NCBI RefSeq assembly: GCF_014284335.1
Contig: NZ_JACOGF010000007.1
Location: 221,262-285,261 of the forward strand
Direction: 5' to 3'
Origin: Undibacterium hunanense
Lineage (GTDB): Bacteria > Pseudomonadota > Gammaproteobacteria > Burkholderiales > Burkholderiaceae_D
DNA length: 64,000 bases
Positions 43,555-52,558 of the stretch are shown one piece after another. The number at the start of each line of letters is the position of its first letter. Within the stretch, counting starts at the first letter, position 1. Under the pieces are notes generated by a model. That model saw only the letters and a list, made by a program, of their open reading frames with translations, was not told where the DNA came from and made no database searches. The position numbers were made by a program, and so were the translations under genes.

Positions 43555-45015
43555 TCAATAAAAACGATACAGGGCAGTCAGTATCTGCTCTTCCCACAGA
43601 CTAAGGCTGGAATAGTTGCCCGGATTTTTTTCGGGGTCGGCAGCAACACCGCTGATAATGTAAATCATGCCATTGCGTGTTGTCGGGTCAAACATGAAGC
43701 CGGACTGCAGGCCATAGGCAAAACCCAGATGCCCGACTGCCTTGAATGCAGATTTCCCCTTCACCGGTGATACCAGCCTGTCACCATAGTGCTGGGCGCT
43801 GACATCGCTGAAACGCTGAAAACCCAGACCCCAGGCCTGGAACAATCCGTGATAATCATCACCGTTGCGGGCATTTTTATCATAGCGCCATTGTTCACTG
43901 AGCAACGCACGGACACTGGCAGGCTGCAGGAAGCGCCTGCCATCCAGCTCGCCTTCATTCATCAACATCAGCATGATGCGGGCCAGGCCCTGTACATCAA
44001 TCCGTAAGCCACCTTGCGGGCTGAATAAGGTAGCATTGCTGCCAGGGACATAATTATCCAGCGACCTTTTGATCAGCGGCTTTGTACGAAAATCGTCGGT
44101 CTGGGCGACCCAGGGGCCTTGCAGGTTCCAGATTTCATTTTCCTGCTTGCGGTATAACACGGCCAGCCTGGATAATTCATCCGGCGACAGCAGTTCGGGA
44201 TGGTAAGCACCTGTCACACCCAGCGGACGCAAAACGGTATCCCGCATGAACATATCAAAACGCTGACCACTGGCAGCTTCCATGACGGTACCGAGGACAC
44301 CCCAGTTCAGGTTCACATAATGAAAGTACTTACCCGGCGCGCGAGATTCATCCGCCTGCTCGCCGGAGGGACTAGCCCATTGCAGACCACGATCAAAATG
44401 TGCGCCAGCAGGCAACAGAAAACTCTGCAAGCTCACATTGGCTGGGAAATTGTAGCCGCCATCATCCCGCAGCGATGAAGTATGACTGAGCAGCATGCGG
44501 GTAGTAATAGCGACATCGGGGAAATGCGGATTTCTGACTTGATAACCAAGGTAGCGACTGATATCGGCATCCAGGTCCAGCCTGCCTTGTTCGACCAGGC
44601 ACATCGCTCCTATGGCAGCCACCATCTTGGACACGGACGCCACACGGAACAGCGTGCGCGCATCCACCGCCAGATTATTGCCAGCATTCTCGCGGTCTAT
44701 ATAACGCTGACCAAACTGCTGCTGGTAAATGATTTTGCCGTTTTTAATGCTCAGTACCGATAGTCCGGCAAGGGGTAATTGGGGGTCTGCGACGATGCTT
44801 GCCAGTTTTTTTGTCACCTGGCTGTCAAGACTGGACTGGTGAACAGAAGATGCAAAAGACGTAGAAGATGCAGAAGATGTTTGTGCCATGGCTGTCCCGG
44901 TCCAGAATGGCATGGCCAGTGCAGTTATTGCAGCGGCTGATGCACAGATGAGCAACAGGCGCTGACATACCTTCTGGCGCCGGCCTGGCTGCCCAGCCTG
45001 CATGATGGTGTGCAT
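43555..45015 (-). CDS. Class C beta-lactamase-type serine hydrolase
   Basis: A 486-residue exported hydrolase of the AmpC/AmpH/penicillin-binding fold: signal peptide, SxxK motif in FRVASVSKMVAAIG, Tyr motif in YFHYVNLNWGVLG (YVN), and a late HLGFAYG segment in place of KTG. It may be a DD-peptidase or esterase acting on peptidoglycan peptides in the periplasm; beta-lactamase activity cannot be claimed. Its ATG is 1 nt after the stop of the VanX-like gene, so it is translationally coupled. It is the last gene of the AmpG-headed minus-strand run. Confidence 0.87.
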   Translation of the reverse strand: MHTIMQAGQPGRRQKVCQRLLLICASAAAITALAMPFWTGTAMAQTSSASSTSFASSVHQSSLDSQVTKKLASIVADPQLPLAGLSVLSIKNGKIIYQQQFGQRYIDRENAGNNLAVDARTLFRVASVSKMVAAIGAMCLVEQGRLDLDADISRYLGYQVRNPHFPDVAITTRMLLSHTSSLRDDGGYNFPANVSLQSFLLPAGAHFDRGLQWASPSGEQADESRAPGKYFHYVNLNWGVLGTVMEAASGQRFDMFMRDTVLRPLGVTGAYHPELLSPDELSRLAVLYRKQENEIWNLQGPWVAQTDDFRTKPLIKRSLDNYVPGSNATLFSPQGGLRIDVQGLARIMLMLMNEGELDGRRFLQPASVRALLSEQWRYDKNARNGDDYHGLFQAWGLGFQRFSDVSAQHYGDRLVSPVKGKSAFKAVGHLGFAYGLQSGFMFDPTTRNGMIYIISGVAADPEKNPGNYSSLSLWEEQILTALYRFY

Positions 45016-45016
45016 A

Positions 45017-45616
45017 TCAGTCTATACGCAGATAGGTCTGGCGCACGACGACCGGGTCGCCACAATTGAAATGCCACCATTCGCTGTTGATACCGCGATA
45101 ACCACCATGAAACATGGCTTGTCGCAGAATATTACGCTGATCAAGGTGAATCTGGCTTAATTGCCCCTCTGCCAGCATTTTTTGTTCCAGTACAGGATGG
45201 GATTTTTCTTCCATGGCATCAAAGCCACTGCCCATGTCCAGTTCCTTGCCATCAGCATCGATCAGTGTGACATCGACCGCCATGCCAAAGGAATGGATGG
45301 AGCCACGTGCAGGGTCAGCAACATACATGCGCAGCGGGGTGCCATCCAGATGCTGCCACAGCATTTCCTGAATGCGGTGCGGACGCAAAGCATCCAGTAC
45401 CAGAATACGGTACGCGGGATAATGTTCGCGCAGCCAGTTGACGGCTGACTGCAAAGCCTGTGCCGCTTCCCGGTGCAACCAGCGACAGTCGAGATCGCCA
45501 TATAAATCGCGCCCGACAAAATTGTCGTCGCCGACATAACGCAAATCGATGACAACACCGTCTACAGTATCGAGCCGGCAAAAATCCGGATGATCAGCAA
45601 TGATTTCACAACGCAC
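45017..45616 (-). CDS. D-Ala-D-Ala dipeptidase (VanX/DdpX type)
   Basis: A ~200-residue zinc dipeptidase of family M15D: DLRYVGDDNFVGRDLYG, RPHRIQEMLWQ, the zinc motif SIHSFGMAVDVTLID and EWWHF near the C-terminus with the catalytic Glu and third His. It hydrolyses D-Ala-D-Ala, a product of muropeptide trimming. No signal peptide is visible, so cytoplasmic. The frame is open to a TTG at 45631; I prefer the GTG at 45616, which has GGAG five bases upstream. It lies between the peptide-binding protein and the serine hydrolase genes. Confidence 0.9.
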   Translation of the reverse strand: MRCEIIADHPDFCRLDTVDGVVIDLRYVGDDNFVGRDLYGDLDCRWLHREAAQALQSAVNWLREHYPAYRILVLDALRPHRIQEMLWQHLDGTPLRMYVADPARGSIHSFGMAVDVTLIDADGKELDMGSGFDAMEEKSHPVLEQKMLAEGQLSQIHLDQRNILRQAMFHGGYRGINSEWWHFNCGDPVVVRQTYLRID

Positions 45617-45760
45617 AAAGGCTCCATACAACAGAGTTTTTCATACTGGCAGCATAGGGATAGTCCCCCGCCCCTGCCAATGAAAACTTACCGATAACAT
45701 ATAACCAGAAGGAATAATCATTTTTCATGCTCCTCCTGCCGTCCAACATCTATTTAAAGT

Positions 45761-45812
45761 CGCGATTTACAGCCACGAATTACAGCAGCGAATTACAGCC
45801 GCTATTTAAGCG
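45761..45812. repeat. Four degenerate 13-bp tandem repeats over a stop codon
   Basis: Units CGCGATTTACAGC, CACGAATTACAGC, AGCGAATTACAGC and a decayed fourth run end to end. The last covers the stop codon of the peptide-binding protein gene. Each unit supplies TAA on the minus strand, giving stacked stop codons. Confidence 0.6.
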
Positions 45813-47637
45813 CCTTGCTACGTGCCGCAGTATCAATATCCAGATAACGCCAATTGGTAAAGTCCACCGGATGACGATAATAGTTCTGTAGCCAGGCTTG
45901 CGTCAGATCGGCCGTAACCGGATGAATACGTGTCACCCACGGCGTGTAGCCATGCATGAGTTGTGCCATCTGGCGGTACAGGGCAGTACGTTCCGGCGAA
46001 TCACTAAGGCGTATTGCCTGCTCGTACAGTTTGTTGAATGCGGGCAGGTTAAAACGTGCATAGTTGGCACGGCCTGCATTGAGGCCATACAATAGCTGGT
46101 AAAAATTCTCGGCATCGGGGAAATCAGCGATCCAGTTGGCCTCGGTCATCTGCACTTTGCCCAGGCGGGCTGCCCGTATGATTTCCGAATGTTTGTCGGT
46201 CTTGAAACTGACATGGATACCCAGTGCATCCAGATTCTTGCGCCAGACTTCATCACGCAGGCGTCCGGTGGTGCTGGCCAGCGTATGCATCTGCAATTGC
46301 AGGGGCTGGCCATCCGGCAGCTTGCGATAATTGTCCGCACCACGTTTATAGCCAAATTTATCCAGCAAGGCATTCGCCAGTTTCAGGTCATATTGCACCG
46401 GGCTTTTATAAGCAGCATCGTAACCCAGCACATTTGGCGGCAAAGGAGATTGCGCCTGCATGGCCAGGCCTTTTTCCATCAGAGCGATATCTTCACGGCT
46501 GTCATAGCCCAAGGCAATTGCGCGGCGCAGGGCGATTTTTTCCGGGGTATAGCCACCTATGACCGGATCTTCCATATTCATCCACATGTAATAGGTTTGC
46601 AAGGGTGTGAACAAAGACAGCCGCACGCCTTGCTGCTGCAGCGCAGGTTTCAGCTTGCCATTGTCCAGCACCATATTCGACAAGGGTGCTGGCACCTGCT
46701 CCAGGTAATCAAATTCGTGGTTCAGGAATCCCAGCACGCGCGACTGCTGTTCTTCCATGACTTTGATTTCCACCTTGCTGACGCGTGGCAAAGTCTGCCC
46801 GGCAAGCTCAGTTGCGATCTTGCGGGAGACATCATCGATACCCTGATCATTGAAGACCACCTTGCGATACTGCGGATTGGCCAGCAGTTCAATCCTGAAA
46901 CTGCGTTGCCATTGACCCAGCATGAACGGGCCGGTGCCCACCGGATGGTTGCCTACCTGATTAGGGTAAGCCTCAACTACTTCCCTCGCTACCGCCCCCG
47001 TGGCAGTGGTGGCCAGAATAAACAGGAAATTGCTGTCCGGTGCATTCAGACGTATACGCAAGGTATACCGGTCCAGCGCCTGCAAGCCGGGGATACTGGT
47101 CTGCAGACTGAATTCCTGCCCCTTGCCATCTTTGCCCGGGCGCAGTTTCTCATCACCCAGCAACTTGCCTTCAAACATGAAGAGCCAGGGTGATTTGACG
47201 GCAGGGTCATACAGACGCTTGACGCTGTAGATGTAATCATCCGCGGTCAGTTCGCGCGGCTTGCCCTTGAGTGACGGGTCGGGTGTAAAGAAAATACCCT
47301 GCTGCAAATGCAGGGTATAAGTCTTGCCTTCATCCGTCACCTCGGGCATGGATTTCAGGGTATTTGGCTTGAGTTTGAGCGGCCGCGCCAGGTAGTCATA
47401 GCGCAGCATGGGCTCGAAAATATTTTCATTAATGCTGACCGAGGGCACATCCGATGCCACAGCCGGGTCCAGCGCACCTTCGGGCGTGGTGACCAGCACC
47501 CGCAATACCTTATCGGCAGCGGGTGCAGTTTGTGTGGCCTGTGCGGTCTGTGCTGCATGTGCCAGGGACACAATACCGGCGGCAGCCAGCGACAAAAACA
47601 GGCTCGAGCTCAGACTAACAAGCAGACGGTGGCTCAT
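45802..47637 (-). CDS. Peptide ABC-transporter substrate-binding protein
   Basis: A 611-residue periplasmic protein of the DppA/OppA/MppA class: signal peptide ending ASLAHAA-like, then DPAVASDVPSVSINENIFEPML, ADDYIYSVKRL, NPVGTGPFML-type GNHPVGTGPFMLG, and NWIADFPDAENFYQLLYG. No permease or ATPase genes lie next to it, so it may use a transporter elsewhere. Its place between the M14-like enzyme and the dipeptidase suggests it binds cell-wall peptides, as MppA does. It overlaps the upstream gene by 4 nt (ATGA). Confidence 0.9.
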   Translation of the reverse strand: MSHRLLVSLSSSLFLSLAAAGIVSLAHAAQTAQATQTAPAADKVLRVLVTTPEGALDPAVASDVPSVSINENIFEPMLRYDYLARPLKLKPNTLKSMPEVTDEGKTYTLHLQQGIFFTPDPSLKGKPRELTADDYIYSVKRLYDPAVKSPWLFMFEGKLLGDEKLRPGKDGKGQEFSLQTSIPGLQALDRYTLRIRLNAPDSNFLFILATTATGAVAREVVEAYPNQVGNHPVGTGPFMLGQWQRSFRIELLANPQYRKVVFNDQGIDDVSRKIATELAGQTLPRVSKVEIKVMEEQQSRVLGFLNHEFDYLEQVPAPLSNMVLDNGKLKPALQQQGVRLSLFTPLQTYYMWMNMEDPVIGGYTPEKIALRRAIALGYDSREDIALMEKGLAMQAQSPLPPNVLGYDAAYKSPVQYDLKLANALLDKFGYKRGADNYRKLPDGQPLQLQMHTLASTTGRLRDEVWRKNLDALGIHVSFKTDKHSEIIRAARLGKVQMTEANWIADFPDAENFYQLLYGLNAGRANYARFNLPAFNKLYEQAIRLSDSPERTALYRQMAQLMHGYTPWVTRIHPVTADLTQAWLQNYYRHPVDFTNWRYLDIDTAARSKALK

Positions 47638-48635
47638 GCACTGACCTCAGACAAACTGGCCAGACGCGGGTTCGCCATGGTCAGGTAAAACCATTCTTCG
47701 CCCGGGCTGGCGCCGGCATCGGGGAAGATGATGCGACCATCCTGGTCAGCCCTGAGCTCGCTGCCATCTGCCCTGATGGCGATCAGGTCACCCTGCTTCA
47801 ATGCATCAAAACTGCGCCATTCACGTACGAAGCGGTCATCCACATGGAATTTATCGATGACATCATAGATTCTCAATGCCTCCATCTGTGTCACTGGTTC
47901 GGGTACGGTACCGGTAATCACGCCAAGATGACGCAGACTGTTGACGATAGCCTGATAGCCGACTTCAGGCGCCTGCGGATCAAGATGCTGACCACATTCC
48001 AGTGTCATCGCATAACCACCGACAGAACGCATATATTCTGTAGTGCCGACACCAAACTGGGTATTCGCATTCGCCAGGGTTTTGACATCCGCATCATGAG
48101 CAAGTCGCTGCTGGCGCCGCTGCACACCGCGCGCATAGGTGCTCAGCCAGCCATCGACCAACCGGTGTACGCCCAGACGCATGGCCATGGCCAGTTCATG
48201 TTTGGCGTAACTGAAGGATTCGAGCGGACCACGGTTATTTTCCGGTCCGATCAGCACAAAGGCCTCCCCCTGACTGCGGAAAGAGTGCAGATCAAGCAAG
48301 ACTTCGTGCTGGGCAAACAGAGGGCATAGCCAGTTGGCGACATGATCTTCAAATTCGCTGACATCCTCCGTAGGGATCAGGCGACGGTTCAGATTGCGTT
48401 CGCCTTCGCGTTGTCCTAACTGGTAAGCCAGTGGATTACATACCGGCACCAGAGTCACGCGACCGGCAACCAGTTGCAGGATGCCACTTTCGAGTTCGCT
48501 GATTACGCGCCGGATAGCCTTGGTACCGCAGGTTTCATTACCATGTACGGCACCAGTAATGATGACGGTAGTCCCGGTCTGGGGTGACTGGAAGCTACTG
48601 CTCTGGAAGACATAAGGATAGTTTCTTGTATTCAT
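47634..48635 (-). CDS. M14-like succinylglutamate desuccinylase/aspartoacylase-family enzyme
   Basis: A 333-residue zinc hydrolase: IITGAVHGNETCGTKAIRRV (His and Glu zinc ligands), RLTLVPVCNPLAYQ-like strand, RNLNR, LLDLHSFRSQGEAFVLIG (third ligand) and MTLECGQH with the likely catalytic Glu. It lacks a signal peptide. Members hydrolyse N-acyl amino acids or short peptides; with AmpG-like, MurQ and LD-carboxypeptidase genes nearby, a muropeptide such as a gamma-D-Glu linkage is a possible substrate, which is inference. It starts 3 bp after the AmpG-like stop. Confidence 0.82.
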   Translation of the reverse strand: MNTRNYPYVFQSSSFQSPQTGTTVIITGAVHGNETCGTKAIRRVISELESGILQLVAGRVTLVPVCNPLAYQLGQREGERNLNRRLIPTEDVSEFEDHVANWLCPLFAQHEVLLDLHSFRSQGEAFVLIGPENNRGPLESFSYAKHELAMAMRLGVHRLVDGWLSTYARGVQRRQQRLAHDADVKTLANANTQFGVGTTEYMRSVGGYAMTLECGQHLDPQAPEVGYQAIVNSLRHLGVITGTVPEPVTQMEALRIYDVIDKFHVDDRFVREWRSFDALKQGDLIAIRADGSELRADQDGRIIFPDAGASPGEEWFYLTMANPRLASLSEVSA

Positions 48636-48638
48636 GGT

Positions 48639-49934
48639 TCATTCGGCTTTCTTGCCAAAAGCCGGGTCTACTTTAATGAGGGCCGTCACCACAAAGGTGG
48701 GGATGGCAGCGATACAAATCCAGACAAAAAAGTGGGAATAGCCCAAAAACTCCTGCAACCAGCCGCTGAACAGACCCGGCAGCATCATGCTCATGGCCAT
48801 GAAACCGGTACAGATTGCATAATGGGCAGTCTTGTGTTCACCATCTGCAATCATGATCATATACAGCACATAGGCGGTAAAACCAAAGCCATAACCCATT
48901 TGCTCAAAAGCGACGGCAATAGCGATCAGTATTTCGCTCTGGGGCTGCACAAATGCCAGGTACACATACACGAGATGGGGCACATTGATCGCCATGGCCA
49001 TGGGCCACAGACAGCGCTTCAGGCCATAACGTGCAATCAGTGCACCGCCGGCCAACCCGCCCACGGTAAGTGCTCCCATGCCCATGGAGCCATAGATCAG
49101 GCCTACACCTTGTGTCGTCAGCCCCAGCCCGCCCTTATCAACCGTATCCACCAAAAACAGCGGCGCTATCTTTACCAGTTGTGCCTCACCAAAACGATAC
49201 AGCAAGAGAAAGGCAATGCTGATCAACACATTTTTCTTTTTGATGAATTTGCCAAAGATCGTCAGGAAAGTAGCGACCACCTGATTCGGATCACCATGCG
49301 CACGGTCACTGTCAGGCTGTGGCAAGGCATATTTATGGTAGGCAGACAGGCCGATGAACATCACCGACAGCACAGCAAAAACTGCAATCCAGCCCAATCT
49401 GGGATTGCCGGTCAGATCGCGCAAGGTGCCAGCCAGATACACCAGGACGCCCTGGCCGGTCAGCATGGCCATGCGGAAGAACATGCTGCGTACACCGACA
49501 AATGCCGCCTGTTGATGCTGCTCCAGCGCCAGCATATAAAAACCGTCAGAACTGATGTCATGCGTGGCCGCGCTGAATGCCAGCAACCAGAATACCAGCA
49601 GCGTCGCCTGGAAGAAGCCGGGCATGGGTATGATCAGCGCCACTACCCCAAACAGCGCACCGATCAGCAATTCCAGCGTGATGATCCAGAAACGCTTGGT
49701 CTTGTACATATCCACGAAAGGTGCCCACAAGGGCTTGATCACAAAAGGCAAATAGAGCAAACTTGTGTAAAAAGCAATGTCTGCATTGGAAATATCCAGC
49801 TTTTTGTACATAATGACGGAAAGTGTCATGACGACTACGTATGGAATTCCCTGACTGAAATACAATGACGGTATCCAGCGCCATAATTCTGGTACCTGGG
49901 TGGATTGCTTGCTGTTTGCTATCTCGCTTGTCAT
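48639..49934 (-). CDS. AmpG-like MFS permease
   Basis: A 431-residue, about 12-helix transporter with the AmpG/PAT-family start PSLYFSQGIPYVVVMTLSV, then DIAFYTSLLYLPFVIKPLWAPFVD and ATHDISSDGFYMLAL. AmpG imports GlcNAc-anhydroMurNAc peptides into the cytoplasm. E. coli AmpG is longer (~490) by extra C-terminal helices; this shorter form is common in other proteobacteria. It heads a minus-strand run of five cell-wall genes, in divergent orientation to the BadF-type kinase operon across a 241-bp gap. Confidence 0.88.
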   Translation of the reverse strand: MTSEIANSKQSTQVPELWRWIPSLYFSQGIPYVVVMTLSVIMYKKLDISNADIAFYTSLLYLPFVIKPLWAPFVDMYKTKRFWIITLELLIGALFGVVALIIPMPGFFQATLLVFWLLAFSAATHDISSDGFYMLALEQHQQAAFVGVRSMFFRMAMLTGQGVLVYLAGTLRDLTGNPRLGWIAVFAVLSVMFIGLSAYHKYALPQPDSDRAHGDPNQVVATFLTIFGKFIKKKNVLISIAFLLLYRFGEAQLVKIAPLFLVDTVDKGGLGLTTQGVGLIYGSMGMGALTVGGLAGGALIARYGLKRCLWPMAMAINVPHLVYVYLAFVQPQSEILIAIAVAFEQMGYGFGFTAYVLYMIMIADGEHKTAHYAICTGFMAMSMMLPGLFSGWLQEFLGYSHFFVWICIAAIPTFVVTALIKVDPAFGKKAE

Positions 49935-50175
49935 TGTCGTCTTTTTCTTGAGAGCTGATTTTGATTCTGATCTGATTTTGAACCAGGTTACAAGGCGGGC
50001 CTTAGAACATATTTACGGTACATGTTCCCAGTAAAGCAGGAAGAACGCGATTGAAATTTTGCGACCGGTTCATAGCAAAAAGTTATAACCCGGGTGCATC
50101 TTTTCATTCGTAGCCAGCGCCAGAAGCGCCCTATGATAAACGAACAACTGCACGTTATTACGATTCAGTTCAACG

Positions 50176-51165
50176 ATGGCCCATCAATTTCCCAGGAATT
50201 ATCCGTTTATGCTCGCTGAAATGGCATCTGACCAGCAGGAACAGGCGCCAGGCCAGACCAGGCCGATTGCTCTGGGCATAGATGCAGGCGGCACGCAAAC
50301 ACGCTGGGCATTGGCAACCCAGGATGAACAGATACTTGCCAGTGGCACAGCCGCTGGCCTGACCGCCCTGCAAACCGATACTGTCGAAGGCATAGAAGCA
50401 TTACGCGAGATTTTTGCCGGCCTGGCGGCCACCGCAGGCAGCCATGGGCAAGTCGGCAGCATACGTGCCGGCATTACCGGCTTTGGCGGCGATGCCCATA
50501 CCTTGCCGGATATGCTGGCCGACAGTTTTGGTCTGGAAGACAACTGCATTTCCGTCAGCAATGACATAGAAATCGCCTATCTGGACATTTTCAAACCCGG
50601 TACCGGTTATCTGATCTATGCCGGCACCGGTTCCATCGCCGCCTATATTGATGCCGAAGGCAAATTCCATCGTGCCGGTGGGCGTGGTTATTTGCTGGAT
50701 GATGCCGGTGGTGGTTTCTGGATCGCCCGTGAAGCCATGCGCAAATTATGGCGCGCCGAAGATGAATATCCTGACCACTGGAAAGAATCTGACATGGCGA
50801 GACGCCTGTTCAAACTGATAGGTGGCAATGACTGGAATATCTCGCGTGATTTCATCTACCACCGCAGCCGTGGCGATATCGGCAAACTGGCGCTGGCGGT
50901 TGCCGCTGCCGCCAACAGCGACCCGGTAGCCATGGAGATATTGCAAAGCGCGGGCAAGGAACTGGCGCGTCTCGGCATGGCCATGTGCACCCGTTTTGGC
51001 AATAAACCGATTGCACTAAGTGGCAGGGTACAGGAGCTGCACCCCGCCATCGTTGAATCCCTGCGCACCCATCTGCCGCCAGAAATCAGCCTGCGCCAGA
51101 GTACCTGTCAGGCCCACTTTTCCGCAGCCAGACTGGCTGCCCGACAACTCAAAAACAGACCATGA
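50176..51165 (+). CDS. BadF/BcrA-type ATPase, amino-sugar kinase
   Basis: A 329-residue ASKHA-fold kinase: ALGIDAGGTQTRWAL (phosphate 1), SNDIEIAYLDIFKPGTGYLIYAGTGSIAAYI (phosphate 2 region), GGRGYLLDDAGGGFWIAREAM and IALSGRVQEL. The family includes GlcNAc kinases and the MurNAc/GlcNAc kinase MurK. With murQ in the same cluster, a kinase giving MurNAc-6-phosphate or GlcNAc-6-phosphate is likely; the choice cannot be made by eye. In-frame ATGs at 50209 and 50221 would shorten a non-conserved N-terminus, and 50209 has AGGA upstream. It overlaps the next gene by 4 nt. Confidence 0.86.
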   Translation: MAHQFPRNYPFMLAEMASDQQEQAPGQTRPIALGIDAGGTQTRWALATQDEQILASGTAAGLTALQTDTVEGIEALREIFAGLAATAGSHGQVGSIRAGITGFGGDAHTLPDMLADSFGLEDNCISVSNDIEIAYLDIFKPGTGYLIYAGTGSIAAYIDAEGKFHRAGGRGYLLDDAGGGFWIAREAMRKLWRAEDEYPDHWKESDMARRLFKLIGGNDWNISRDFIYHRSRGDIGKLALAVAAAANSDPVAMEILQSAGKELARLGMAMCTRFGNKPIALSGRVQELHPAIVESLRTHLPPEISLRQSTCQAHFSAARLAARQLKNRP

Positions 51166-52037
51166 AAAAAACCAATCTATATAGCCTGATGGCAGCATTC
51201 AGCATCTTCATCAGCGGCTGTGCCAGCACAAGCGTGAATACCGCAACGACCATCAACACGATCCCAAAACCACCTGTTGTCAAAGTGGCGGCGCCCTATA
51301 TTGAAAATGGGATAGACAAAAGTATTTTTGCCAAAAGCCAGGAAGAACGTGTGCAGTTCCTGATCCTGCATTACACCGCCATCGATCAGCCCACTTCTTT
51401 GCGGGTGCTGAGCGAACAAGGTGTCAGCGCCCATTATCTGGTCGGTGATGAAGACCCCATCAAGGTCTGGCAACTGGTGCCAGAAAATCGCATGTCCTAT
51501 CACGCTGGCCTGAGCGAATGGAAAGGCTATAGCCGCCTGAATGCCAGTTCCATAGGTATAGAAATCGTCAACCAGGGTTTCAAGGATACGCCCGAAGGCC
51601 GCATCTACTTCCCCTTCCCGCAAGCGCAGATAGACCGCGTCATCACACTGGTGAAAGATATCTCTGCCCGTTATCAGATACGCCCTGAATACATACTCGG
51701 CCATTCCGACATTGCGCCACAACGCAAATCTGATCCGGGCCCCATGTTCCCATGGAAGCAATTGGCCGATGCCGGTTTGATACCGTGGCCACAGCCAGCG
51801 GAAGTAGCGCAACGCATGTCAGCCTTCGAATCGCAGTTGCCCGACGTAAAATGGTTCCAGCAAAAGCTGGCACAATATGGTTATGGCGTCCCGCAAAATG
51901 GCGTGCTTGATCCAGCGACCCGCAGCGTGCTGGTGGCCTTCCAGACCAAGTATCGTCCGGCAAAGTTTGATGGTACCCCTGATGCAGAAACCGCTGCCAT
52001 GCTTGATACCCTGCTCGCCAATCTGAAAGCCAAATGA
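51162..52037 (+). CDS. N-acetylmuramoyl-L-alanine amidase, AmiD-like lipoprotein
   Basis: A 291-residue lipoprotein (lipobox FISGCAS) with an Amidase_2/PGRP domain: LILHYTAIDQPTSL, SAHYLVGDED, YHAGLSEWKGYSRLNASSIGIEIVN and GHSDIAPQRKSDPGPMFPW (zinc ligands His, His, Asp). A C-terminal peptidoglycan-binding domain follows (WFQQKLAQYGYGVPQNG, DPATRSVLVAFQTKYRP). It cuts the bond between MurNAc and L-Ala, including anhydro forms. Four-nt overlaps (ATGA) with both neighbours make a compact kinase-amidase-carboxypeptidase operon. Confidence 0.94.
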   Translation: MKKTNLYSLMAAFSIFISGCASTSVNTATTINTIPKPPVVKVAAPYIENGIDKSIFAKSQEERVQFLILHYTAIDQPTSLRVLSEQGVSAHYLVGDEDPIKVWQLVPENRMSYHAGLSEWKGYSRLNASSIGIEIVNQGFKDTPEGRIYFPFPQAQIDRVITLVKDISARYQIRPEYILGHSDIAPQRKSDPGPMFPWKQLADAGLIPWPQPAEVAQRMSAFESQLPDVKWFQQKLAQYGYGVPQNGVLDPATRSVLVAFQTKYRPAKFDGTPDAETAAMLDTLLANLKAK

Positions 52038-52558
52038 AAATGGCTGCTAGCTTCGTCATCCCGCCGCAACTGATACAGCAACGTGGTCTGACAGAGCAGG
52101 ATGAAGCACAGGAACTGGTACTGGCAGAAACTGGCGAAGATGGCAGGGAATATTTTCTGACCCCTGCCACCAATCAGGCATGGCAAGCGATGAAAACCGC
52201 TGCCACGCAGGATGGTATCGCCCTGCTGATGATATCGGCCTTTCGCAGCATCGCCAGGCAGACTGACATCATCAGCGACAAGCTGGCTGCAGGCATGGTA
52301 TTGCAGGACATCCTGCAGGTATGCGCACCACCTGGCTACAGCGAACACCATACAGGCCGCGCCATCGACATCGCCACACCGGAAGATCCGGAACTGGAAA
52401 TTTCTTTCGACACCACTGCGGCTTTCGCCTGGCTACAAGCAAATGCCAGCCGTTTTGGCTTTCATCTGTCTTACCCACCGGGCAATAGCAGCGGCTTTCA
52501 GTATGAACCATGGCATTGGTGTTTTGCTGAAACAAAGACTGCTCATCAAAAAAATTAA
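52034..52558 (+). CDS. VanY/LdcB-type M15 carboxypeptidase
   Basis: A 174-residue M15B peptidase without signal peptide: ISAFRSIARQTDII, PGYSEHHTGRAIDIA (SxHxxGxAxD zinc motif) and FQYEPWHWCF (Glu and third His). It removes terminal D-Ala from muropeptides, as an L,D- or D,D-carboxypeptidase. A cytoplasmic location fits peptide recycling after AmpG uptake. Its stop codon shares the palindrome TTAA (52555-52558) with the stop of the convergent ABC permease gene. Confidence 0.9.
   Translation: MKMAASFVIPPQLIQQRGLTEQDEAQELVLAETGEDGREYFLTPATNQAWQAMKTAATQDGIALLMISAFRSIARQTDIISDKLAAGMVLQDILQVCAPPGYSEHHTGRAIDIATPEDPELEISFDTTAAFAWLQANASRFGFHLSYPPGNSSGFQYEPWHWCFAETKTAHQKN

Noticed and set aside
43555..45015. 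Beta-lactamase conferring resistance
   Set aside because: The SxxK and YxN motifs fit the fold, but the third motif is not a clear KTG and many family members are peptidases or esterases.
46189..47193. 334-codon frame antisense to the peptide-binding protein gene
   Set aside because: Shadow frame with no recognisable motif or ribosome site; the minus-strand protein matches its family along its whole length.
48732..49868. 378-codon frame antisense to the AmpG-like gene
   Set aside because: His/Gln-rich composition without any domain, fully inside a well-supported transporter gene.
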